DNA of 64,000 nt from Dromiciops gliroides (taxonomy: Eukaryota > Chordata > Mammalia > Microbiotheria > Microbiotheriidae), in the NCBI RefSeq assembly GCF_019393635.1, contig NC_057863.1, positions 571,710,284 to 571,774,283 on the forward strand, in the 5' to 3' direction. The notes beneath the pieces were generated by a model that worked only from the letters and a program-made list of their open reading frames with translations, searched no databases and was not told where the DNA came from. Every line of letters begins with the position of its first letter. The stretch's first letter is position 1. The position numbers and the translations under genes are program-made. Below are positions 23,530 to 34,500 of the stretch, piece after piece.

Positions 23530-23830
23530 TGTTGCTTTTAGTTCTAAGTTCTGGGGCCAAGAAGAACAAGACTAATCCTTCCCCCACATGACAGCCCTTC
23601 AAATACTTGAGGACAGCTACTCTGTCCCCTCCAGGTCTTCTCTTTTCCAGGCTAAACATCCCTCCTGCCTTCAATTAATCCTCCCATGGCATTGCCTCAA
23701 GGCGCTCCACCATCCTGTTTGCCTGAATCTGTCTGTATGCTTTCCAGTTCATACAATGTCCTTCCTAAAGATAGGGAATGGAAGGCCCACTTTTTGTTGG
23801 GGTGAGGAAATCAAATCCAACCTTCTTGAT
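23530..23830 (+). mobile_element. CR1/L3-type LINE 3' region
   Basis: CACATGACAGCCCTTCAAAT, TCTTCTCTTTTCCAGGCTAA, TCCTCCCATGGCATTGCCTC and AATGTCCTTCCTAAAG match the conserved CR1/L3 3' region in order. It is old. Confidence 0.65.
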
Positions 23831-23869
23831 TAGTGATTGCAATCATGATTTACATTTCTTTGATTAAAA

Positions 23870-24250
23870 TCAGCTCCAGCTGTTTTTTTTAATCTGATGA
23901 ATATTTTTGTGATGATACAGAAATACACGGGAATAAAGTTTGTTAAAAAAAAAAATGACGCCTTCATCCAGAGACTCAGCAGAGATCCCTGCTGTTATGA
24001 ACACTGGCTAGGTTTGCAACAAAAGGCTACACTCCAAGACAGTTAGATCCGTCAAAATGAAGTTCTACAAAGCTTTTTATTACCATAAGGGCAACTGACA
24101 GGCAGAGCATCCACTAAAGCCAAAGTCCTTTGCTGGGCAAGCCCCTTGGGAGTATTCACAATTTTAGATTTCCCATGCTCCTTCTGGGTGTTTCCCAGGC
24201 TCTCAAAGGACTTGGCTTTCAAAGGATCCAGAAGTTCATCTCACTTCTGA
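23870..24250 (-). repeat. possible LTR-like remnant, antisense
   Basis: The antisense strand reads an AATAAAAAG signal (from CTTTTTATT at 24073-24081) followed by U5-like sequence. No paired LTR or flanking duplication was found. Confidence 0.2.
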
Positions 24251-26199
24251 TTTTAGTGACATGAAAGAAAGGGGAAAAGTATAAAAACAAAAGGATTTAT
24301 GAAACTTGGATTTCTCATTGATAGTGGATGGAAAAAGGAGGTGGGAAGAAGATTCTGTAATTTCAAAAGATACCTTTTTAACTGTTGAGCACTGACACCC
24401 ATTTCCATTGTGTGTGTGTTTTTAGTGTTATTGATGTACTTTGCTGTTATATCACAGTGAGCACTGGGGATGAGGGAGAAATGCTTTCTATGCCTGCTCC
24501 AGACTAAACTCTCATTTGTAACAAAAGAAAAACAATTAAGCCAAACAGCCAATTGATTGACCATGTTGGACAATACATACAACATTCTGCTGTACTAAAC
24601 CCCTACCTCTTTACCATGAGGAGAGAAGTATGTTTCATCATTTATTACCTTTATTAGTCATACAGTTACAGAGAGTTTGGCTTCATATCAGCGATCTTTT
24701 TCATTTACATTGTACTCAGGTATATTTTTCTTTTGGTCTTACTTCACTTACAACTCATCCTGCATCTCTCTACTGCCGTTTTGGAAACCCACAACTAGGA
24801 TGGCTGGGAGACTGTTGCATTCCAAGATCTGTATCCATACATCATTGTTTGGATAACATTTAAATGGAAAATAGAGGTTTTGTGCAGGGAGCAGCTACTT
24901 ACTAGCTTATTGTGATTGACATTAAAGTTTCTTAAACTTGCAATTTTGTAGGTCAAGGAATAATCCAGGCAATGAGCATTTCCCCAGTAACCACAAAACA
25001 GCTTTGTGTTCAAGGCTTACTTCTGTGGCTATTAAAAATTATGAGAGTGCCCTATCTCTGTTCCAAGTTGTAGGGAACTTAGCTGAGGTTTCTAATATAT
25101 TGCTACTTAGAAATTAGAGGCTATAGCACCAGTTTTGGGCATGAAGCATTCATTAAAGCATATTAAATATTAGTAAAGAGATAGCATATGGCTCAGAAAG
25201 GAGCAAGAGCTCACTGTGCCCACCTCCTCCGAATTCCAGGGGTTAGAGTTCGAGTGAGAGAGGAAGTTTCCCACTGGTCTGGAAGAAAGGCAGCCCTTCC
25301 ACACTGCTCAAAGCTAATTGGCTAGCATCATTTAAATCTATTGGTTTACCTGACTTGAGGGGGTGGTCTGGCTAAGTATTTGCTAAGGTCAAAGTACAGA
25401 GGACAGACCCTCTGGAAGGAAAGGCTTTCAGGTAGGTGTGGTTTTAATCTCTATTGTCTGTATTCACAGTCCTAGATCCAACTTGACTGACTCTGGGCCA
25501 GTCTTAAAAGCTCAGAGAAAACTCTCTGGGTTAGGCCCTCAAGTGGAAGGGGCCTCTGGGTCCTCCAGAACCCTATTATTTTCTTACACTTCTGAATATC
25601 TTCCGCCTGTCCATATAAATGGCTGGGCAAAAAGGTACTGAGATGTTCTTTGTCCTGGAGTCAAGCTGATTGATTCCTGATTTTTCTATAGGCAAGTACA
25701 GTCATTTAAGGTTTGGATAAGGCTAAATCTGAAAGAGATTTCTGCCCACACTCTTACATAGGCATGAAGATTCCAAGTAATCTCCAAGACATTGGCCTCT
25801 TTTATTTTTCAAACCGGAGCCATATTTTCCTTTTTTTTAAAAAACCATTATCCCCTGTGGCTACCTTCCCACTGATAACAATGCATATAGGATTATAAAT
25901 TGAGTTTGGAAACTCTTGTCCTATTTTCCAGACCTTTTCTGTCTCTTCATCTTCTGAAACAGATGTTGGCACAAAAATCACAATTATTTCTAGTGGTCTT
26001 TTTGCTCATGCTCATCATGAACACTGCACAATGGAATGACCAGGTGACTGGGGCAATGAGGTTTCTTTTTGCCTTTGACTATATGATAAAACCAACTTTA
26101 CCATTTCTTTTATTTCCCTCTCCGAGGAGGACCTATATACCAATGCTTTCATTTAACCTTTATATCAAAACACTTTCCTGGAAATCCTGGGAGGGGGGT
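24251..26199. other. unclassified upstream sequence
   Basis: About 1.95 kb with no recognised gene. Short open frames here (for example 25900-26325) have no family features. Confidence 0.4.
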
Positions 26200-26295
26200 T
26201 GTACGAGTAGTATTATTATTCTCATTGTTTCAGATGAGGACAGTAAGGCTCACAAATTTAATCAACCTTTCCCAAGGTTACAAGAGTTGGGACTT
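26200..26295 (-). repeat. MIR-like remnant
   Basis: TTATTCTCATTGTTTCAGAT, GAGGACAGTAAGGCTCACAA and TTCCCAAGGTTACAAGAG fit an antisense MIR 3' part. Confidence 0.45.
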
Positions 26296-26479
26296 ATATA
26301 CAACAGCACATTCCAATTTCTATAGGAACCTCAACAATTTACTTTAACGTTTCAACCACAAAACCAGGAGCAGAGAAACTCAACCGGATGAGTTGCCTAG
26401 ACTAGGCTCAGCTGGTACCTCCTTCCTTCCTCCTGGAGGCATTTTCTTATCTTTTTCAGTTGAAGCTCCCTCTTCCATA

Positions 26480-26620
26480 CCTCCCAGACCTTGAGAAATT
26501 ACTTTGTATTTACCATCTGTGCACACTTAGCTCAGAAAGTACTTTTGGTTTTATCTCTTATTTCTAGCATTGTGCTCTGCACTTGGTAGGTGCTTCAACA
26601 CTTTTTGAAACTGAATTGAA
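26480..26620 (+). mobile_element. L2 LINE 3' tail, eroded
   Basis: TCTAGCATTGTGCTCTGCAC, TTGGTAGGTGCTTCAACAC and CTGAATTGAATT fit an L2 end. Confidence 0.45.
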
Positions 26621-26765
26621 TTAAAACTGATTCTAGGAGTTTCACAACTGGGTTCTTTTCTGGGCCTGATGGAGCAGGACTGTCATTTCTGTTCCAGAGG
26701 GAGGTCCAAGCTAGTGGGTCGATTGAGCTCTGGAGTTCTGGACTGCAGTGGGGCTAAAGCCCATT

Positions 26766-26921
26766 CCTTTTTTTCCCCTTTTTTTTGGTGAGGCAATTGG
26801 GGTTGTGACTTGCCCAGGGTCACACAGCTAGTAAGTATCAAGTGTCTGAGGTCACATTTGAACTCAGGTCCTCCTGACTCCAGGGCTGTTGCTCTATCCA
26901 CAGTGCCACCTAGCTTCCCCA
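26766..26921 (-). repeat. tRNA-derived marsupial SINE with 13-bp TSD
   Basis: GCTAAAGCCCATT flanks it at 26753-26765 and 26922-26934. It has GTGAGGCAATTGGGGTTG, CCAGGGTCACACAGCTAGTA and CCACCTAGCTTCCCC. Confidence 0.92.
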
Positions 26922-27104
26922 GCTAAAGCCCATTACTAAACCCAGCACCCATAAAATGAGGCCCCAGTGGAGGGCCACCAGGCTGCCTGAAAGAGGGATT
27001 AACAAACCCAGGTCAGGAAAGCAGACCTGTAGGGCGAGATTAGGGGATCTAGTCTCAGAAAAGCAAAGCAAAGATATGGACCCTTCTGAACATTTGTTAA
27101 TGGT

Positions 27105-27297
27105 TAAAATAAAATGCATGGGATTACAAGGAAAACCCTAGAATAGTCAGGACATATACATACACACACACACACACACATATATTTGTATGCATATATG
27201 TGCCCAAATGTATGTGGATGCATATACATATACACAAATGGATAACTTTCTATATCCACACATTTGAATTTCACAGACCCCAAGTTAGGAACCCTTG
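27105..27297 (+). mobile_element. hAT MITE 3' part with CA/TA microsatellite
   Basis: AAATGCATGGGATTACAAGG, then a CACACA/TATACA tract (about 27155-27235), then TTCACAGACCCCAAGTTAGG AACCC, the 3' terminal repeat of the CAGGGGTTCTTAACC family. It lies just upstream of the CpG island. Confidence 0.65.
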
Positions 27298-27339
27298 CCC
27301 AGGGACTACTTTTATGCCCAGGCATTCTGCTCCTTCTGC

Positions 27340-28530
27340 AATAGCTTTGATAATGGACTCGAACTTCGCGGGGGAGGGGGAAGGGCGCGTGCGCGTCTAG
27401 TTTCTGAAAACAACAAACTCAGAAACGGGACACGCGAAGCTTCGGCGAAAATTCATCGGGGGCATTCTCAGAGTGACGCCGTAACTAGACTTAGTTATTG
27501 GCTGGCGCCAGAGGCCGGGCCCCGGGTCTGCAGCCGGGTCTAGCCCGCTGCCTAGCCGTCCCCTCCCCTTCTCGCTCCTCCCTAGCAGCCCGGCATCTCA
27601 GCTCGCCCAGCAGCAGGCTGGCGCTCTGCTTCCGGGCTTCGAGGCGCGCGGGATCTCCCTGGCCCGGGAGCTCGAGTTTGGCCTCTACCACCTTCCCCAA
27701 AGGGAAGGGGTGTGGCAGCGACTCCATCCGGCCTTTTTGTTTTCCCTTGGGCAAAGGCTCTAAATCTCTAGCCTAGGCTTGGCGCCCGAAAGAGGAACTA
27801 TGGTTAAAGTCACGAGATTCACATTCTCCTCCGGGTTCGCGCCTCAAACTAAATGTAACCAAACCGTCCTCCTCCTCCCGCCCCGCTCCGCCTCCAACTA
27901 GGGCCCCACCCCGGGGGTGGGGGTGGGGACGCCGGAATAGACGCTATCTCCCGCCATTTTTCGATTGCATAAGATTATTTTTTTCAAGGACCCGCAGAAC
28001 TAACCCCGCATCCAGGCCCAGCCGAACCAGCCCACGGCTAATTAGTGCCTCTGGTGTTGGGGAGAGAGCTGGGCGGTTTAAGTGCTCGAACCTCCTGGGG
28101 AGAAGGTGATTTTAACATGCTCTCTCACAAGAAGAGGCCGGCTGAAGTTCACTGCGATCAGTGGGTGCTCGTTGCACCAGGTAAAGGACCCAAAAGCAGT
28201 CGTTGGCCTCCGACCCACGTGGCCGGGGTGGGGAAGGGGGGAGGGGGAAGCGGGCGCACGCGTGCGCGCGCGTGATTTTGTTGTAACCCCCACCACCAGA
28301 AGCTAGGCTCCGGCTCCCACGCGACTGCGCGAGCTCCCCAGGGTGCGGGCCCTGCTCTCCGGCATTCCCTTCCCTGGGATTCGTTTGGAAATTTTCCCGG
28401 GAAAGGGGCGGGGCTTCTGCTCCTGCTGGTTGCACCTGGTGCACTAGGGAGTTTCCTCCCGAGGCACTTCCATGAGCTCCTCCAAACTGAGCATCCTAAC
28501 GCGGGGAGGGGGGCTGGGAAGAGGGAAGAT
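27340..28530 (+). promoter_or_regulatory. RNASEH2B: CpG island promoter of RNASEH2B
   Basis: This is the only long GC- and CpG-rich stretch in the window; CpG pairs are frequent from about 27360 (for example GGGCGCGTGCGCG) to about 28510, against CpG-poor flanks. It covers the exon 1 start codon and donor. No TATA box sits at a suitable place. Candidate sites are an inverted CCAAT box ATTGGCTG (27497-27504), ETS-type CTTCCGGG (27629-27636) and GCCGGAA (27931-27937), a YY1-like CCGCCATTTT (27951-27960) and, downstream of exon 1, an Sp1-type GGGGCGGGGC (28405-28414). This suits a constitutive housekeeping promoter. The transcription start is not determinable here. Confidence 0.8.
28117..28180 (+). 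CDS. RNASEH2B: RNASEH2B exon 1 (coding part)
   Basis: ATG at 28117 has A at -3 (AACATGC), a fair Kozak context. It is the first ATG in this frame after the upstream GTG codon at 28045, which a nuclear gene would not use. The exon encodes 21 codons plus one base and ends CCAG before the GT donor GTAAAG at 28181. The length of exactly 64 nt equals human c.1-64. Sequence similarity is weak in the first 13 residues and best near the end (DQWVLVAP against the human QHVFLVS segment), as expected for a poorly conserved N-terminus. Its identity depends on frame and length agreement with exons 2 and 3. Confidence 0.8.
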
Positions 28531-31500
28531 ACCTCCCCTGGAGCAGGGCTTCTTAACCTTTTTCCACTCGGGACCCCTTTTCCCCCAAGATTTTTTTTTT
28601 TTTTTTGGTGAGGCAATTAGGGTTAAGTGACTTGCCCAGGGTCACACAGCCAGTAGGTGATAAGTGTCTGAGGTCGGATTTGAACTCAGTTCCTCCTGAC
28701 TGCAGGGCTGGTGCTCTATCCACTGCGCCACGTAGCTGCCCCTCCCCCAAGATATTTTTACGTGACCCCGGCTATAAAGGTATATAACTAAGTATACATA
28801 ACCTTTTATTGTTGCCAGATTGTTCGAGACCCTTACATTCAGTTACCCGACCCTGTATATATGGGATCTCGACCCACAGTTTAAGAAGCTAGGCTCCAGA
28901 GCACCTTTGGGGGTGGGGGTCTCCTGGGCCTCCAGGAGAGATGCAACGTTATTACCCCCTTCTGACAATCATTGCTGCTTCTGCTCCCCTGAGTAATGGC
29001 TCAGTGCCAAGTTATCAATCAATCAATAAGCATTTATTTATTTAGGCCTGTGTTTAGGTGCTAAGGGCTCTGGAGGAGAGAGATCCGGTGCCTACCCTCA
29101 GGCAGCATAAAGCCTGGTAGTTTATTATAATTCAACCCTACTAGAGATAGTCACCCAGTTTTAAAAACTGTTGCATGGGATTCTCTTTGAAAGCAACCAT
29201 GCTTTTGAGTGTTCTTTATATGCCCGAATGTTACCCTTTCATTGGTGCAGAAGCAAGATGAATTATTACAGTTGGATCTTTCTTTGGTAACCATCCTTCT
29301 TCTTGTTTTATACATGCTGTTAGATTATTAAGAACAGAACTATGTTTAACCACATAGGATCAAATTAAAATTTTGGTCCAATTCGACCAACTTTATTAAG
29401 TACCTACTATGTGATCTTTGATGATGATGGTAATAACATCTGGCATTTATACCGCCCCTCCCAACAGTTTTCAAGACTTAATTGCTTACAGCTACACCAA
29501 GATTTAGGACATCCTGTATAGCACCTTAAAGTTTGCATAGTGCTTCAGGTACACTATTTCATTTGATCTAGACACAAGCCCCAGAGGTAAGTACTGCTAG
29601 TGTTCTTATGCCCATTTTAGAGATCTGGAGCCTAGAGAGCTTAAGCTTCAAGGGATGTTGAAGTTGGCTCTTGCCCCTTTTGTCTAAGTAGGTACAAAAA
29701 TGTTTCTTTTGCATTGAGCAGTCAATTAGATGATAGAACTTTTGTAATCAAAATATGTAACAAGATGGTACCTTTAGAGCTGGAAGGGACGTTAGAGGTA
29801 ATCACTAGCACAGCCTTCTCATTTGAGGAAACTGAAGCCTCTAAAAGTGAAGTAGCTATTGATGTATATTTGAAATTGAAAGCAAAATTTTTGGATGCAG
29901 ATATGTATTATACACACACACATAGTACTTAAAAAAAGAAGTGAAAATCTACGCTTGTCTTTTGAATTCCTCTTTTTATTGGGGGGGGGAGGAGAGAAAA
30001 GGGGCAGTTTCCTTTCTTAAAAAACCCTTTAGGCTGTAGAAAGGCCTCAAAATAATGGGGGTGAAGTTAGAGATTTTATTTTGTTGCCTTTGTGTTTTAG
30101 TTTTTATGTGATAGATTCGGTTTGGAGTTGTTCCTTGAAAATGCCCCTTTTTAATGAAGTCCTCTTATTCTGGGCTTGAATTGGAGTTGTTCCTTGAAAA
30201 TGCCCCTTTGTAATGAAGTCCTCTTATTCTGGGCTTGAATTGGCAGGCTGGGAACGCCACTTTGAATTCACTTGGACATGAGGAAAAGATCGACCACTTT
30301 AGCTTTGTTGTTGTTTTTTTGACTTTAGCTTTTTCTGGTGAGGCTAGCATTTGAGATATTTAAAATAACTGAGCTTGGTAATGCCCATAGGAGTACAATG
30401 AGGTGGACATTCCTTTCACTGTGCCCTTGTTTCAAACCTTAGCAGTCACCCAATGCTTTAAGACAGGGTGGAGGTTGGAACAACGTGGTCTCGTTGGCTC
30501 AGTGGAGAGAATGAGCAAGTGGAATTGTGAACGGAGGTTTGAAAATATTGGCTGGAAGTCAAAAGTGTTTTTGCTCTTTTATGGGATGGTAATTTTGATG
30601 GTATAACATCTAATAAGAGGGAAACAGGCTGCTCACTGTATTTAGTTGAGCAATTCAGCCTCAGTAAGTGCCATCTATTCTTGCAGTAAATTTAAGTTGG
30701 TGACAAAGTACTTGGCAAAAACACAGCAAACTGAAACGTTTTATATGGTAGATGGTGAAAAAGTTTGCATGATAAAGAAGTAATCTGACAACTGTTTTTG
30801 TAAGATTACATAGGGCAGAGAGCATCGGGTGGGGAGGGGACATAGAAATTTGTGGATATTGAAATACTTGATAATGAACCTCACACTGGAAGAGTCCATC
30901 CTTCCTTTTGCCTCTATCATGTCAATTATTAAAATTTTAAAGATGGGAACTCTAATCCATGGAGCCAAAAGTATATTTGTTAATTCTCAAATGTACAACA
31001 TTTAGGTTTAGGACACTCTGTTTCAGGTTTTAGTGTAAATACTTTTCTCCATAGCATAGTGAATGGGGTGAAAAATCAGGGAAATCTAGGTTCAACTGTC
31101 ACCTCTGACCCATCCTGCCTGTGTGACCTTGAGCAAATCATTTAACCTCTGGTGTCTAAACCAGCAGTGTCCAATGGGGACACTCAGTTGTACATAAGGA
31201 TCCCTGTTGGCCACATTGACTTAGAGTACCACATGTTAACACTATTGATGTTCTGTTATATTTTTGTTTTGTTAAACGTTCCCAATTACATTTTGATCTG
31301 CCTCGGGACATACTTGGAAGTGGGAGCTACCTGTTTGACACCACAGACCCGGGCAACTCTGAGTAAGATTCTAAATTGTGCAAATAGGACCCACCTGCAT
31401 TTCTATAGAGATTTTTTTTTTTCCCCACTAAGAAGTGCCCAGTACCAAATCCAAGCCCTCTCCCCAATCTGAAATGCTATAATGCTTCCCTTGGGTCCAG

Positions 31501-34500
31501 GGATCAGATAAAGTAAACAGACAGAAACATATTTAGCACCAGCAGAGCTTAATATACTCATTAAAGACAAGGCTTTTTCATAGCCCTTTAAAAAGAAAAG
31601 GGGGGGCGGCTTTCTCTAAAGTTACAGTTTGATTTATGTTTTAAAGACGGATTCCGTTTGATTTGTGTTAACTCTTTGGGAAAGCTGTTAAGGGAGCAGA
31701 TGAAGAAATTTTGTTGCCAGATTAGAGTTCTGTCCCAGCCCAGCTTTGACTGCCATCTACCGGCTTCTGAGACCCAGTTCACAGTTAAGGAGCTGGTTGG
31801 TGCTTCCTTTGTAGGGCTGGAGCTGGTGTTGAGGATCAGCTAGTTAGAATCAGAATTAGTCATTTCCCTGAGGTTTAGTTGTTACTAATGGTTGGCCAAA
31901 ATAAAGCATTATTAATAATAAGTAAATAATAATGCACAATCTTCTAAGACCAATCTCAGGAAAAGTGTATTAGTGTTTTCCTATGGATGTGGGAATGTGA
32001 TAAATTAACTGAAGAAGGAAAAAGACACTTTTGGCTAATTGTTCACTGTATAGCTACAATGAAGTTTATTTTAAAATTGCTGTAAAACTTAACAGAATCA
32101 CCTTGTTAGCACACTGTACTAATTAATGAAAAATTATATGCAAAGCACCTATCCTCCAGTGAATTAATCAGCCCAGACCAGTTGCTGGAAAATATCATTA
32201 GAGACCAAAACAGAAATGGAAATAGAATTAGAGGCTTATTAGAAATGGAAATATTTAAGTTACTGAAATTTAAGAGTCATCCATCTCCATCTTTGCATAT
32301 AATTTCAAAGCAAATCAACGACTACTACATAATATTTCCTCATTTCTAAAAGCTTTAAGTTCTACAAAAACTTTTCTTAACTACAATTCCATGAAGTGGT
32401 CTTATCCCCACTTGACAGATGGAAATTGAGCCTTAGTGTCTCACGGTTAGAAAATATATGCCCCTGGACTCAGACTCAATCTTGTGTTCTTCTACTATGT
32501 CAGGCTGAATTACGTTAAAAGTAAATTAAAAAAAATATTTCCAGAGTTTCTGATATTTGGAAGATTCTCCAAGGGGATATGAGTCTTTGCCCTTCAGGTT
32601 TTTAACATCTCATTGGTCACACAAGACAGACAAATATAATGTTAAATACAACAACCTATTAAAAGATACTTGTGATATTCAGACTGAGAAATTTGACTTT
32701 AAGCAGAGAAAGATAGCAGATGAGTTTCCCATTTGAGCATGACTTTGACTTATCCTGCTTATAGAAAGAATCAGTAATACTTTCTGCTTTGAATGGCCCT
32801 AAATATTTCTTTAAATTGTCCAGGGTCCATGGGACAATTTCCAGCTACATATACCTACCAGCAAATGGGTCGGTTTCCATAATGGATTGTTGTATCTACA
32901 CTACTAGGAATGTAGCTGAAGTTTTCCATTCTTCTTTACTGCTCTTGCTCCTCTGGAGATAACAGATGTTTGGGTCATGTTTATTATAGTTTCCCATGGG
33001 ACACATCTTCAACTGCTAACAGCTGTAGTTTGTTGGTACAGACCTGAGAATGGACAGTGAAGCATAGAGCCTCCCCGGGTCACAGATACAGATACAAATC
33101 ATATGCTCATCGAGGTGCAGCTGGGAATTTCACTCATCTCTAGAAGAGAAGAAGCCACTGTACCTTTTCGAATCCGTGGAATATTAGCAATAGAAAGGAC
33201 TTTAAGGACTAGTCTAGTCCCATCTGCCTTTTTTAAATACGATGACATGTTGAGATCCATCTCAGCAGAGAGGTGTTTAGAGCAGTGCTTAAACATTGGG
33301 AGGCCTTGGTGAATATGCAGTGATTAAAAATAGCTATTACAGATGTTGATTGCACAGCCATTGAAACTCAGTCAGGTCAAATGAGCTGAGTAAATCTATT
33401 AGAGTGAATGGATCTTTAGTGCTTAGCCTTAAAGAAGAATTTTGAAATGAAGTAATTTTTCTTTGCTGTAAGTTATATTTTTTAAAACATAAGTTTGTTC
33501 TCTTGGGGAACATTAGAAACTTAGCACATTTTTTCAAGTTGAGATAGTTAACTCTTAAGTAAGAGGCAGTGAATAGCAATGACGGGAAAATCCAGATTTT
33601 GGTATTGTTTCGACCATTAACCCAAAGTAAACTTGGGCAATTGTTTGCTTAGTGCCTCTATGCCTCAGTTTTTCCATTTGTAAAATTGAAGTAATAATAG
33701 TGCCTCCTTTTCTCTTGTGATATTATGCAAATAGACTAGAATAGTAAGTATGAATGCAATTTGAAAGGGTTTTTTAATCATAAAAGTATTTTATTTTCTA
33801 GTTACATGTAGAGATAGTTTTCAACATTTATTTTTTATAAGATTTCTAGTTCCAAATTTTTCTCCCTCCCCTCCCCAAGACAGCAAGCAATCTGATACAG
33901 GTTATATATGTACAATCACATTAAACATATTTTTTCCATTAGTCATGCTGTGAAAAAAGAATTAGAGCAAAAGGGGAAAACGTCAAAAAAGAAAAACAAA
34001 AAAAATAGAAAATGGTATGGTTCAATCTGCATCTAGATGCCACAGTTCTTTTTTTTTCTGGATGTGGAGAGCATTTTCCATCATGAGTCCTTTGGAATTA
34101 TCTTGGACCATTGTACTGCTGAGAAGAGTCAAGTCTATCACAGTTGATCAAAACACAATGTTGTTGATACTGTGTACAATGTTCTCCTGGTTCTGCTCTT
34201 CTCATTCAGCATCAGTTCATGCAAGTCCTTCCAGGTTTCTCTGAAATCCACCTGCTCATTGTTTCTTACAGCACAATAGTATTCCATTACATTCATATAC
34301 CACAACTTGTTCAGCCATTCCCTAATTGATGGGCAACCCCTCAATTTCCAATTCCTTGCCACCACAAAAAGAGCTGCTATAAATATTTTTGTACGCGTGG
34401 GTCCTTTTCCCTTTTTTATGATCTCTTTGGGGAAAAGACCCAAAAGTGGTATTGCTGGGTCAAAGGGAATGCACAACTTTATAGCCCTTTGGGCATAGTT

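Noticed and set aside
25900..26325. 141-aa plus-strand frame upstream of the CpG island
   Set aside because: No conserved motif, no splice or promoter support, ends in MIR-like sequence.
28045..28116. Upstream in-frame extension of exon 1 starting at a GTG
   Set aside because: GTG is not a normal start in nuclear genes, and ATG at 28117 gives exactly the human coding length of exon 1.
28158..28616. 152-aa minus-strand frame in the CpG island
   Set aside because: GC-rich sequence yields long stop-free frames; it is low complexity, rich in Pro/Arg/Gly, runs into a SINE and has no family features.
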